Of a stretch of DNA of 64,000 nt, positions 30,131 to 40,872 are shown one piece after another. This DNA comes from Dehalococcoidales bacterium (GTDB lineage Bacteria > Chloroflexota > Dehalococcoidia > Lucifugimonadales > Lucifugimonadaceae), in assembly GCA_009937255.1 (NCBI GenBank), contig JAACCT010000037.1, forward strand, positions 1-64,000, in the 5' to 3' direction. How positions within the stretch are numbered: the first letter of the stretch is position 1; each line of letters starts with the position of its first letter. The notes under the pieces were generated by a model. It was not told the origin of the DNA. It was given only the letters and a program-made list of their open reading frames with translations, and did not search any database. A program made the translations under genes and the position numbers.

Positions 30131-32658
30131 ATTCTTTCTCTGAGCCTTACATTTATTTCTAATTTTTCTAGGTGTTGATCTAACTGTAGTTTACCTTGTT
30201 TAATTTTATTTGGATCTTCAAAAAACTTCTTAATTTCTATCAAATATTTTCTATGATTCAATGCTCTGATACCAGATAACATTCTAACAATAGAGTTTTC
30301 AGGGAATTTCTTTGTTAATATTTCCCAATTATTAGATATAAATAACCATGTCATCCAACCATTTGTCTCATTATTTAAAGCTGAAGCTAATAAGTAAGGT
30401 GAATCTTGAGATCTTATTTTATCTTCAAGGATAAACGTAAAAAGTTTATTTATATTTTGTTCATCTTGAAACAAAGCTAAAGATCTTTGGAATCTGACTT
30501 CATCCTGTGGAGTTTTAGCATTTTCCATCAAATTAACAAATTTATCAAAAACTTCTTTATCCCCAAAAAAGGCATTTATAGAAATAACACTAGAAATAAT
30601 ATCTGGTTCAAAGTTTTGTTTTTTGTGATTAACATAATTATCAAAAATTTGACCTGAAAGATTTATTACATTTTCATCTTTTATAATTATGCAAAGAGCT
30701 CTAAAAGAAATTGCTAAAGATTGTATTTCTCTTATAGATCTATTAGATAAATTTAAAAGTTTATTATAGGAATTTTCAAAAATTATTTTTACTACTTTAT
30801 GGATAATATTTTTATTTTTATAAGATCTATTTAAACTAGCTAAACATGAATATAATAAGCCTAAAATATCTGGGTCAAGTTCATCTTTAAAGCTTTCACA
30901 AAATTCTATAAATTCTTCAGGATTTTTTGATCCATTTAATACTAAACTCCAATAATCATCAATTAAGGAATATTTTTCTTCAGAGGTATAATTTTTAGTT
31001 AATATTCGATTAGATTTAAAATCGTTATTAACTCTATAAAAGCCATATGCATTTGAATTTAATAAAATTTCATTCGGTATTATTGGCAATGAAATATTAT
31101 CACTTTTTTTATCAAGGAGAAATTTATGAGATTTATATTCATTATTTTCTTTATATTTAATAAAAATAGGGATTCCCCAAATTGTATTATTTTCTGAATC
31201 TTCAATATATTTAAATATTTTTTGATTGATATTTAAGGAATTGTTTTTAAAAGAATAAGAAATTATAGGATGACCAGGCTGAAAAATCCAAGTATCCATA
31301 ATTTTTTTTACAGGTAATATTGAAATTTTTTCTAATGAATCCCATAAATCATCTGTTTCAGTATTACCATAAGAATGTTTAGTTAAATAATGAGAAACTC
31401 CATCTCTAAATAAATTTTCTCCTAAGAATTGTTCTAACATCCTAAGTATAGACCCTCCTTTTTCGTAAGTTATTAAATCAAACATTCCATCAGCATCAGT
31501 AGGAGAAATAACTGGATATTCAATAGGTCTGGTAGAACTAAGTGAATCTATATCCATTGCCATAGATTTTTCTAGAGAAAATTGAGCCCATCTATCCCAA
31601 TCTTTATTGTAATCAGCAACAGCTTTGGTTGCCATAAAAGTTGCAAATGCCTCATTTAACCAAATGCCATTCCACCATTTCATTGTAACTAAGTCTCCAA
31701 ACCACATATGAGCTATTTCATGACATATAACATCTGCAATTCTGATCAATTCATTTGAAGTAGCCTGATCAGTATCGACCAACAGTAGTGCCTCTCTGTA
31801 GGTAATACATCCTAGATTTTCCATCGCACCAAAAGCAAAATCAGGTACGGCAATCATATCTAATTTATCACCAGGATAAGGTATCTTATAATATTTTGAA
31901 AAATAATCTAAAGCATATTCTCCAAGTTCAAGAGCAAAGTCACATAAATGCCCCTTGCCTATGGGATAAATAATTCTTAAGTTTGTTCCATTCACATTAA
32001 TTTCTTTAGAAGCTTCAAATGGACCAACTATAAATGCTACTAAATAAGTAGACATAGGAATAGTGTCATGAAATTCTACTTTTTTTAAAGTTTTTCCTTC
32101 AGATTTTAGATATTCGTCATCAATACTTTTTTCAGCTGCATTAGAAACACAAAATAATTCATTCTCTAAAATAAGAGATACTGAAAATACAGATTTATAT
32201 TCTGGTTCATCAAAACAAGGAAAAGCTCTTCTAGCATCAGTTGACTCGAATTGAGTAGTTGCAATAGATTGAATATTACCATTATGATCTTTAAAACTAG
32301 AATGATAAAAGCCTCTTAATTTATCATTTAATATTCCAGAAAATCCTATACTTAAAGAGTATTCACCTATAGAAATTGGTTTTTCAAAATTAATAGACAT
32401 AATTTCATAATCATTATCTATATTCCAAGAAATAGAATTATCTATTTCTGCAGAATTTTTTTTCAAAATAATCGTCTTAATTTCTAAATCAGCAACATTT
32501 ATTGAAATGTTTTTAGATTCTTCCAAAATATTTAATAAAATTTCAACTTTACCTTCAAAAGCCTTAGCTTCTAAATCTGGATGCAATTCTATTTTATACT
32601 TTGTAGGTGATGCATTTTTTGGTAATCTAAACTTTTTTTTATCTAACATTTGACTCAT
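30127..32658 (-). CDS. pepN: M1 family aminopeptidase
   Basis: FGAMENLG; HEIAHMWFGDLVTMKWWNGIWLNEAFA. Confidence 0.97.
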   Translation of the reverse strand: MSQMLDKKKFRLPKNASPTKYKIELHPDLEAKAFEGKVEILLNILEESKNISINVADLEIKTIILKKNSAEIDNSISWNIDNDYEIMSINFEKPISIGEYSLSIGFSGILNDKLRGFYHSSFKDHNGNIQSIATTQFESTDARRAFPCFDEPEYKSVFSVSLILENELFCVSNAAEKSIDDEYLKSEGKTLKKVEFHDTIPMSTYLVAFIVGPFEASKEINVNGTNLRIIYPIGKGHLCDFALELGEYALDYFSKYYKIPYPGDKLDMIAVPDFAFGAMENLGCITYREALLLVDTDQATSNELIRIADVICHEIAHMWFGDLVTMKWWNGIWLNEAFATFMATKAVADYNKDWDRWAQFSLEKSMAMDIDSLSSTRPIEYPVISPTDADGMFDLITYEKGGSILRMLEQFLGENLFRDGVSHYLTKHSYGNTETDDLWDSLEKISILPVKKIMDTWIFQPGHPIISYSFKNNSLNINQKIFKYIEDSENNTIWGIPIFIKYKENNEYKSHKFLLDKKSDNISLPIIPNEILLNSNAYGFYRVNNDFKSNRILTKNYTSEEKYSLIDDYWSLVLNGSKNPEEFIEFCESFKDELDPDILGLLYSCLASLNRSYKNKNIIHKVVKIIFENSYNKLLNLSNRSIREIQSLAISFRALCIIIKDENVINLSGQIFDNYVNHKKQNFEPDIISSVISINAFFGDKEVFDKFVNLMENAKTPQDEVRFQRSLALFQDEQNINKLFTFILEDKIRSQDSPYLLASALNNETNGWMTWLFISNNWEILTKKFPENSIVRMLSGIRALNHRKYLIEIKKFFEDPNKIKQGKLQLDQHLEKLEINVRLRERI

Positions 32659-32780
32659 TAAAAAACTCCAAAAATATATAAATTCATGAAATAGTATACT
32701 CTAACAGACAGGTTAGAGTTATATACTACCTTAAAGATAATAAACATAAAATTAATTAATTCATATCTTTTGGAGAGAAC

Positions 32781-34481
32781 ATGAACAAGAAATTAAGAGA
32801 AAAAAGACAAATTGGTAAATGGCGTAGTTGGGAAACTACCGAGGGAGTCATAAGAGCTCCGCATAGATCAATGATGAGAGCTATGGGTTTAAATGATGAT
32901 GATATTAATGCGCCCTTTATAGGAGTTGCATCAACACATAATGAAGTAACTCCTTGTAATTCAGGAATTAAACCTTTAGTAGATTCTGTAAAAAAAGGAA
33001 TAAATTATTCGAAAGGGACTCCTTTTGAGTTTGGGACTATAACAGTATCAGATGCTATTTCAATGGGAACTGAAGGAATGAAAGGTTCATTAGTATCTAG
33101 AGAAATTATTGCCGATTCAATTGAAACTGTTTGTTTTGCAGAAAGATACGATGGTTTAGTAGCTGTGGCTGGATGTGATAAATCTTTGCCAGGAGCAATG
33201 ATGGCTATGGCAAGACTAGATATTCCTAGTGTTTTTGTATATGGAGGATCAATACTACCAGGGAACTTAAATGGAGAAGATCTTACAATTATTAGTGCCT
33301 TCGAAGCTGTAGGGAGAAGGCAATCTGGCGAAATTACGGATAAAGAATTATATGATATAGAAACTCATGCTTGCCCTGGAACAGGATCATGTGGAGGAAT
33401 GTTTACTGCAAATACAATGTCTAGTATAGGAGAAGCATTAGGGTTAAGTCTTCCCGGATCTGCTTCTGAAGCTAATGTTGATCAAAGAAAAGTATCATCT
33501 TCAAGAGATGCAGGTATGGCTGTTATGAATTTAGTAAGAAAAAATATTAGACCATCTGATATTTTAACTAAAAAAGCATTTGAAAATGCTGTTACGTTAG
33601 TTGTCGCTATGGGAGGATCTACTAATACTGCATTACACCTTCCAGCAATAGCAAGTGAGATGGGTGTAAAGCTAACCTTAAAAGATATACATAATATTTC
33701 AATGAAAACTCCTTTATTAGCAGATTTAAAACCTGGCGGTAAATATGTGATGTTAGATTTAGATAAAGTTGGAGGAGTTCCGCTTGTAATGAAGAGATTA
33801 TTAGAAGCAGGCTTAATTCATGGAGATGAACTAACTGTTACTGGTAAAACTATAAGAGAAAATTTAAAGCATGTAGATATAAATATTGGAGAAAATAACA
33901 TAGTCAGACATATTGATAGTCCTATTTCTAAAACAGGAGGACTAGTAACATTATTCGGTAATCTAGCTACAGATGGCTGTGTATTAAAAGTTGCAGGCCA
34001 TGATTTTGGTAAAAAATTTACAGGTCCAGCAAAGGTATTTGACCAAGAAGAAGAAGCAATGGAGGCTTTGAAAAAAAGAGAAATAAAAGCTGGAGATGTA
34101 GTAATAATTAGGTATGAAGGGCCGAAAGGAGGTCCGGGTATGAGGGAAATGTTATCAATTACAGGCGCTTTAGTAGGACAAGGATTAAGTGAAAGTGTTT
34201 ATCTAATTACAGATGGAAGATTTTCAGGAGGATCTACTGGTGCTATAATAGGACATCTTGGTCCTGAAGCAGCTTTGGGTGGACCTATAGCTGCTGTAGA
34301 AAATGGAGATGAAATAGAAATAAATTTAGATAAATTTGAACTAAATTTGAAAGTTTCTTCAGAAATAATTAATAAAAGATTAGCAAATTGGAAACCTAGA
34401 AAGCCTTTATATGAAAGAGGCACTTTAGGAAAATACATAAAACTAGTTCAGCCAGCTTCTGAAGGAGCTGTTACTAGATAA
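32781..34481 (+). CDS. ilvD: Dihydroxy-acid dehydratase
   Basis: [65 protein letters not shown]. Confidence 0.98.
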   Translation: MNKKLREKRQIGKWRSWETTEGVIRAPHRSMMRAMGLNDDDINAPFIGVASTHNEVTPCNSGIKPLVDSVKKGINYSKGTPFEFGTITVSDAISMGTEGMKGSLVSREIIADSIETVCFAERYDGLVAVAGCDKSLPGAMMAMARLDIPSVFVYGGSILPGNLNGEDLTIISAFEAVGRRQSGEITDKELYDIETHACPGTGSCGGMFTANTMSSIGEALGLSLPGSASEANVDQRKVSSSRDAGMAVMNLVRKNIRPSDILTKKAFENAVTLVVAMGGSTNTALHLPAIASEMGVKLTLKDIHNISMKTPLLADLKPGGKYVMLDLDKVGGVPLVMKRLLEAGLIHGDELTVTGKTIRENLKHVDINIGENNIVRHIDSPISKTGGLVTLFGNLATDGCVLKVAGHDFGKKFTGPAKVFDQEEEAMEALKKREIKAGDVVIIRYEGPKGGPGMREMLSITGALVGQGLSESVYLITDGRFSGGSTGAIIGHLGPEAALGGPIAAVENGDEIEINLDKFELNLKVSSEIINKRLANWKPRKPLYERGTLGKYIKLVQPASEGAVTR

Positions 34482-35838
34482 TTGGTTTACATAATTCCCA
34501 AATGACACCCAACATAGTTTGTGTAGAACTTACTAAAGACTTAACACCATAGTTTTCGTTTGTTCCATGAACATTTTCTAAATTAGGGTTATCATCAGGG
34601 TGAGTTCCTCTAAATCCGTATGTTATAACTCCAAGTTCTCTAGTAAATCTCGAATCTGTAAATCCATTAGAAACAGAAGGAATCCATTGAATATCATCTC
34701 TTTCAACACTTCTAGATTGAGATATTTTTATAGCCTCAAGTAATTCTGTTTGAAAAGGAGAGGAATTGGGTTTTGCCATATAGTCAATTTCATAAGAAAT
34801 ATCTTCAATATTACTAAAAATTTCATCTAATTGTTCTTTTACATCACTTTCGGTTTGATTAGGTAAACTTCTTACATCTAAAACAAGTTGAATACTTTCA
34901 GGTACAGAATTTGACTTTATTCCTCCTTTTATTATTGTTGGAGTTATTGTCATTCTTGATAGTGCTTTTAATAAAGAACCTAGACTTTCATTTTTTTCAT
35001 AAGCTTCTTCAATAATAATTTCTAAATTTTCTACAGAGGGTTTAGTTTCAATTCCAAATAAATTCAAGTAGCTAAATATATCTGTTGAGCAATCAAGGTC
35101 TGGAGTATAGTCTAAAATTTTTTGTATTGCTTTTGCAGTTGAACCCATCGCATTTTTACCTAACCAAGGAACTGAAGCATGAGAACTTTCTCCTTTTATT
35201 TTTATATTAATCTCAAGCCTACCTTTTTCGCCAGTTCCTAATAAATAATATAAATTTTTACCTATAGTTACTGGAGAACCTCCACCTTCATTAATAGCAT
35301 ATTTAAATCTTATTTCTTCAGGATGATTTTCTGCTAACCATCCAAATCCATATCTTCCTCCATGTGCTTCATCAGATCCACAAGCTAAGGTAAAGTTTTC
35401 TTGAAATTTTATTTCATTTTCAGCTAATATAGACATCGCCATCATTTGAGATGCCAGTAAACCTTTACAATCAGAAGATCCTCTTCCCCATATTCTTCCT
35501 TCAGAAAGTTTTGCACTGAAAGGATCGCTTTCCCATTTATCATAATTTTCAACCGGAACTACATCTGAGTGTGACATTAAGAGTAATTTTTTTTCATTAC
35601 CTGAATAAGGATATTTAGAAATCAAGTTACCTCGTTCTTTATCTCTAGAAAAAACATTTGAACTGATTTTATATTTTTTTAACCAATCGGAACAAAATTT
35701 TGTAACTTCAGTTTCATTGCCAGTAGGCATATAACCAGAATTTACTGATTGAATTTTAATTAAATTTTGATGTAATTCAATTAAATCATCGAGTTTATCA
35801 TCAACTTCTAAAAGTAAGTTATTTACATCATTTATCAT
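34474..35838 (-). CDS. M20 family metallopeptidase
   Basis: [38 protein letters not shown]-terminal H in [11 protein letters not shown]. Confidence 0.93.
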   Translation of the reverse strand: MINDVNNLLLEVDDKLDDLIELHQNLIKIQSVNSGYMPTGNETEVTKFCSDWLKKYKISSNVFSRDKERGNLISKYPYSGNEKKLLLMSHSDVVPVENYDKWESDPFSAKLSEGRIWGRGSSDCKGLLASQMMAMSILAENEIKFQENFTLACGSDEAHGGRYGFGWLAENHPEEIRFKYAINEGGGSPVTIGKNLYYLLGTGEKGRLEINIKIKGESSHASVPWLGKNAMGSTAKAIQKILDYTPDLDCSTDIFSYLNLFGIETKPSVENLEIIIEEAYEKNESLGSLLKALSRMTITPTIIKGGIKSNSVPESIQLVLDVRSLPNQTESDVKEQLDEIFSNIEDISYEIDYMAKPNSSPFQTELLEAIKISQSRSVERDDIQWIPSVSNGFTDSRFTRELGVITYGFRGTHPDDNPNLENVHGTNENYGVKSLVSSTQTMLGVIWELCKPII

Positions 35839-37010
35839 CTGTTTAAGTGTAGGTTAGATTTATGTTTTTCCAAACTGGGACTTTTTTCTTTAGAGGATAA
35901 TGAAGGTATATTGTTATCTTTTCTGTCCTTTACTGTAATATCCCAAGCTTTTTTTAATGATTTAGTATGACCTTTAAATTCAGGCATAACATATCTTGCA
36001 AAAAGTTCCAAAGAATTATTTATTGAATGTTTATTGGTCCATTCATGAGTAGTAAGCATTAAACCTCCTAATCCATCTGCTTTATCATTAAGTTCATTGA
36101 TTTTCACAATAGCCTCTTCCGGAGTTCCAACTATCCAGTTTCTTTGCTTCACAATTTCTTTAGCAGTTAAAGAATATGGATCTTGATCTTTATCTATTAA
36201 CCAGCTATCAGCTCCACCAATAATATAAAAATACTCATGAATATCTCTTTCAATTGCTTTTTCTACTTCGTCCCAAGCTTGTTTGTTTGTCTCAGCTAAA
36301 TGAACGTAGGTGACTAATCTCCAATCATCTTTGATTGGGTTTGTACCAATTCTATTAGATATTTCTTCCATTTTTTTCCATTGTTTTGACCAGTGTATAG
36401 AATTTGGTGGAGTATTTTCATTACTTAATGACCATAATTGCATATCGTACATCGATGCAAATTCTAATGAACGTTCAGAACCAACAGATGCTGTTGCAAA
36501 TGGCAATCTTGGTTGTTGATATGACTTCAATTGTAAAAACATATTTTTTATATCCCAATATTTTCCCTTGAAATTAATGGGGTCTTCAGAAGTTAATAAC
36601 AAATCTATTATTTTCATAGATTCTCTCATCATAGGATTAAGATCTTGAGAAGGGATATTATATAGTTTGACATCAGGAGGCAAACTACATGGTCCAACTC
36701 CTAAAACTGCCCTTCCTTCAGTCAATTGATCAAGAAACGCAAATCTTTCTGCAACATTAAAAGGATGATGAAAAGGAAGACTAACTAATGAAGATCCTAA
36801 CTTAATTCTTGAAGCTGTAGCAGAAGCTTTAGATAAAATTAGCTCTGGAGAAGGAATATTTTCCCAAGCTGCTGTGTGGTGTTCACCTACAAAAAAACCA
36901 TCATAACCAAGATCATCTGCTAATTTAATTAATTCTATATCTCTTTTAAAAGCTAAAGATGGACTTTCATTAGGTAAATGTAAAGGCATTGAAAAAAAAG
37001 AAAACTTCAT
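35835..37010 (-). CDS. LLM-class (luciferase-like) flavin-dependent oxidoreductase
   Basis: KLADDLGYDGFFVGEHHTAAWENIPSPELILSKASATASRIKLGSSLVSLPFHHPFNVAERFAFLDQLTEGRAVLGVGPC. Confidence 0.93.
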   Translation of the reverse strand: MKFSFFSMPLHLPNESPSLAFKRDIELIKLADDLGYDGFFVGEHHTAAWENIPSPELILSKASATASRIKLGSSLVSLPFHHPFNVAERFAFLDQLTEGRAVLGVGPCSLPPDVKLYNIPSQDLNPMMRESMKIIDLLLTSEDPINFKGKYWDIKNMFLQLKSYQQPRLPFATASVGSERSLEFASMYDMQLWSLSNENTPPNSIHWSKQWKKMEEISNRIGTNPIKDDWRLVTYVHLAETNKQAWDEVEKAIERDIHEYFYIIGGADSWLIDKDQDPYSLTAKEIVKQRNWIVGTPEEAIVKINELNDKADGLGGLMLTTHEWTNKHSINNSLELFARYVMPEFKGHTKSLKKAWDITVKDRKDNNIPSLSSKEKSPSLEKHKSNLHLNR

Positions 37011-37095
37011 ATTATCCTCTCATTATGTAAATTATGTAAAATGCTATAAATTTTGATATTGATTATAATTCATTAAAGAAAAAAAAAAATAATTT

Positions 37096-38133
37096 ATGAA
37101 AACCCTTACAAAGAAATTTTTATTACTAACAACATTTATTTATATATTATTACTTGTTTTATCTTGTAGTACTTATGATAAGACAAATATTTTAGCTGAA
37201 CAACAAATAGAAACTATTACAAGAATTGTACTAATAGAGCCTGGTAAATCACCAAACTATATATACATCACTGATCTCAATGTAATGTCTAGTAAACCAA
37301 AGTGGTCTCCAGACAGAAAAATATTTGCTTTCATTTCAGAGAAAAATAACTTAAAAGATTTATGGATAAGCGATGAAGATGGAATTTATACAAAAGTAAG
37401 TAATGATAGTTTTATGGAGGTTGAATCATTTGAATGGTCTCCAAATAGTAAAGAGATAGCTATAGAATACAAGTCCGTAGATAACTCAAGCAATATTTTT
37501 CTTTATACTTTAGAAAATAAAAACTTAATACCTATTACTAGATCAAATAAAATTGCTAAGTTAGGCACTTGGTCTCCAGATAATAAATGGATTACATATA
37601 CTATCGATAATTCTATATATATATCCAATCCTAAAGGAGTAAATGAAATTTATATATCTGAAGGAGAAAATCCAAAATGGAGTCCAAATGGTGAATATAT
37701 AGTTTTTACAAGAACAGAAAATAAACTTAAAAATTTATGGTTGTACAAAGATATTGATAAAGTTATAAAAGAAGTTGGAAAAGATAAACCTAATACTACT
37801 AATGAAAATAAATATATTGAAAAAATTCATAACAATAATGATATAAATATTATTGAATTTATATGGGTATATGGCGGGAATAAAATATTATATATAAGTG
37901 ATATAGAAAATAATAATGAAATTTATATTCACGAAATAAAAAATGGTCAAAATAAAAGATTGACTAATAATGAAGTTGATGAAAAAAATATCTCTTGGTC
38001 TGAAAAAAATAGAAGTATTCTTTTTACATCTGATGCTCATAGTAGAGCTGATATTTATAAAATGAAAGGTGATGGATCTGATCAAAGTATAATTTTGAAT
38101 TCAAATGAGAATTTTAATTATTTAGACTGGTAG
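37096..38133 (+). CDS. Lipoprotein with TolB-like beta-propeller repeats
   Basis: Signal peptide with lipobox LVLSC; repeated WSPDRK/WSPNSK/WSPDNK/WSPNGE motifs. Confidence 0.85.
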   Translation: MKTLTKKFLLLTTFIYILLLVLSCSTYDKTNILAEQQIETITRIVLIEPGKSPNYIYITDLNVMSSKPKWSPDRKIFAFISEKNNLKDLWISDEDGIYTKVSNDSFMEVESFEWSPNSKEIAIEYKSVDNSSNIFLYTLENKNLIPITRSNKIAKLGTWSPDNKWITYTIDNSIYISNPKGVNEIYISEGENPKWSPNGEYIVFTRTENKLKNLWLYKDIDKVIKEVGKDKPNTTNENKYIEKIHNNNDINIIEFIWVYGGNKILYISDIENNNEIYIHEIKNGQNKRLTNNEVDEKNISWSEKNRSILFTSDAHSRADIYKMKGDGSDQSIILNSNENFNYLDW

Positions 38134-38821
38134 TTATTTTAAAAACTTTTAGATATAAATATAAACTAATAAATATTAAAATAATAGAAAAAATATATCC
38201 ATAGCTTATACCAAAATAAGATCCAATTACAAAACCTAATATAGGACCAAAAGCTGCCCCTAAATCCTGCCAAGTTGAATATCTAGAAATAATACTAGAT
38301 TTCTCTTTTTCAGGTGCAGTTTCGCCAATTAAAGCATCAAGAGAAGTTTCTAAAGATACACTTATAAAAAACATAAGAATTATACAGAAAACGCTAACAT
38401 AAAAACTAATATTTGAAACAGCAATAATAATTGAAATTAGCATTGTTATAGCACTAATAATTATATTAGATTTCCTCCCAAATTTATCAGACAAAGTTCC
38501 AAATATTAATCCAAACATTATATCTGCTAACCATCTAAATCCAACAACTATACCTGCAAGTATTATTATAGATTCATAAGAAAAAGTATTCTTGTTTATA
38601 CTTATCAGAAAAGGGGTAATTGTTGCTATTGCTAATCCATTGGATGTAAAAGAAGATGAAAATTTAAAAAAAGATATTATAAGAATATTTTTTCTAATAT
38701 CTTTAATTTGGTCTATATAAAGCAAATTCCAACTTAAAGACGGTTTGGTAATACTATTAATATTAATTTCTTTTATATTATAAACAATAAAAAGTGCAGG
38801 AATTAATAGTAAAGATAACAA
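38114..38821 (-). pseudogene. C-terminal fragment of a frameshifted MFS transporter
   Basis: Multi-TM fragment; upstream of its TTG the frame continues IAVTLGVYISVKYGYFNVLLLL, overlapping the end of the N-terminal ORF. Confidence 0.7.
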
Positions 38822-38847
38822 TAATAGAACATTGAAATAACCGTATT

Positions 38848-39348
38848 TTACAGAAATATAAACTCCAAGTGTAACTGCAATAAACTACCTAACCTTTGTA
38901 TACTAAGACAAAATCCTATATGTCTTCCATAGTTGGTTATTTCATAAGAATAAACTTTTAGGTAATAACTAAGCCTAAATATAGAATATGAAAATCCCCA
39001 AATAATTCTCATAAGAACTATTAATAGAACTCCTTTAAACAATCCATATCCTAACGTAGATAAAGATCCCGCAAATGTTGCAACAAACATTGAGTTTCTT
39101 AGCCCTAAAATTTTTATTATCTTAACTGAAAAAACATTAGAAAATATTCTAACAAAACGATTAATAGATAGTATAAAGCCAATCCAAAATCCTGAGTCTA
39201 CTCCTAAGAAAGAATTAATCTTAAAAAATTCGTAGTTTGATGGTAGTATTACGTAAAGAATACTATCGCCCATTATTATCAGTCCTAACGGCACAATAGT
39301 AAAAATTATTTGAGGAGGAATTTTAAAAATACGGAGTACACGATCCAT
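38848..39348 (-). pseudogene. N-terminal fragment of the same frameshifted MFS transporter
   Basis: MFS N-terminal TMs; ends with a frame-disrupted tail SLLQLHLEFIFL*. Confidence 0.7.
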
Positions 39349-39354
39349 ATAAAA

Positions 39355-40068
39355 CTAACTTACAATTTTTCTTCTTTTGCTTTGAGAACGATTAACTTTA
39401 CTTTTATTATTATTTGATTCTTTACTGTTATTATTATTTGATTCTTTGGTGTTATTAATATTAGATTCTTTTCTATTTTTATAATTTGAGTTTTTATAAT
39501 TTGAGTTTTTATAATTTCTCTTTGGCATCCATAAATTATTAAAAAAAGACTTTCTTAACTTTATTACATTATTACTAGATTCACTTGCTTCTTTAGAAAT
39601 GTTAGATTCAAAAGCGGCAACTTCGATTCTTTTACCTTCTTTTTTTGCTGTTTCCATGGCAGGAAAAAAATCTCCATCTCCACTAACAATAATCGCTGTA
39701 TCAAAATTATTTTTTACAGCATGTAAAACTAAGTCAGTAGCAAGCATGACATCTACACCTTTTTCAACTATAGAACCATTTTGTTCTTTCCAAATTCCTA
39801 ACTTTACTTCCAATTTTGGAATTTTACGGAGACTAGTTAAAAATTTCTGTTGTTCTTCAGGAATTTTTATTTTACCTTGCAATTCTTGTCTTACATTATA
39901 ATAATAGATTTTTTCTAAGTTTCTTTTTGAGCCAGTTAATTTATTAGCAAAATCCAAAAATTTTAGATCACTTCTACCACAATTTTTTAATAAAACATGA
40001 TAGAGATTAGATCCATCAATGAATATCATAACTTTATTTTTTTTCTTAAATATTGAGAACATTTTCAA
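39355..40068 (-). CDS. NYN-domain (LabA/DUF88-like) putative RNase with repeat-rich basic tail
   Basis: MIFIDGSNLYHVLL, KGVDVMLATDLVLHAV, IIVSGDGDFFPAMETAKKEGKRIEVAAF. Confidence 0.9.
   Translation of the reverse strand: MKMFSIFKKKNKVMIFIDGSNLYHVLLKNCGRSDLKFLDFANKLTGSKRNLEKIYYYNVRQELQGKIKIPEEQQKFLTSLRKIPKLEVKLGIWKEQNGSIVEKGVDVMLATDLVLHAVKNNFDTAIIVSGDGDFFPAMETAKKEGKRIEVAAFESNISKEASESSNNVIKLRKSFFNNLWMPKRNYKNSNYKNSNYKNRKESNINNTKESNNNNSKESNNNKSKVNRSQSKRRKIVS
39400..39520. repeat. Tandem repeats encoding (NYKNS)n and (KESNNNN)n in the NYN protein tail
   Basis: 15-nt unit tttttataatttgag repeated; ~24-nt unit around gttattattatttgattcttt repeated. Confidence 0.85.
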
Positions 40069-40172
40069 TAGTTATATCACTTTTTTTAAATATTTGTATA
40101 TTTTAAAGATAATTTATATAATTATGGCATTATTTATATGTAATCACATCATAAAAATTAAACGAGGTTGAA

Positions 40173-40865
40173 ATGATAAGCAATGAGGTTTTTAATTCTC
40201 CATGTAAACATCCAAATGGTCTTCAATGGACTGAAAAAGGGCTTTATGTAATAGATCAAGAATTAGATGATATATATGTTTTAGATGAAAGAGGTAATAT
40301 TAATTCTAAGATAGAGACCATAACAGAAAATGGATCTGGAATTACTGTTGGAGATGGTTATATTTGGACAGCTTCCAATGGTAGGACTCAAGCAAGACCT
40401 TTTAAAAATACAGATACACATAAAAATATTATATATAAACTTGATATCAAGTCTGGTAAATTTATAGATAGTTTCCCTACACCTGATGGAGGAGGTGTGC
40501 ACGGATTAGAGTGGGATAATGGAATAATTTGGGTAACAGCATTTAACCCCAAAGCAATTTATAAAATAAATTCAAAAAATTATCAAATTGAAGCTAAGTT
40601 TTTAGTTGATGAAGACAGACTTCATGGACTTGCAAGGCACGATAATGGTATTTGGTGTGCTCATACAAGTAATAAAAAAATTATTAAATATGACATAAAT
40701 AATGGATCAATAGTTGAAGAAATTCAATTAGATAAAGATGACCCTTATCCGCACGGAATGTCTATAAAAAATAATAAAATATGGATCTGTGATGCAAATT
40801 TTGGTGGAAAACAACATAGCAATACATTAATGGGTAAAGCTAGCTTTAATACTATACAACTATAA
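40173..40865 (+). CDS. Beta-propeller (SMP-30/YncE-like) protein
   Basis: PNGLQWTEKGLYVIDQELDDIYVLDERG, VHGLEWDNGIIWVTAFNPKAIYKINSKN, repeated blade motifs. Confidence 0.75.
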   Translation: MISNEVFNSPCKHPNGLQWTEKGLYVIDQELDDIYVLDERGNINSKIETITENGSGITVGDGYIWTASNGRTQARPFKNTDTHKNIIYKLDIKSGKFIDSFPTPDGGGVHGLEWDNGIIWVTAFNPKAIYKINSKNYQIEAKFLVDEDRLHGLARHDNGIWCAHTSNKKIIKYDINNGSIVEEIQLDKDDPYPHGMSIKNNKIWICDANFGGKQHSNTLMGKASFNTIQL

Positions 40866-40872
40866 AAAAAGC

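Noticed and set aside
37079-37089. A11 homopolymer upstream of the lipoprotein start as a phase-variation switch
   Set aside because: Homopolymers are frequent in this AT-rich sequence; no direct evidence of variability.
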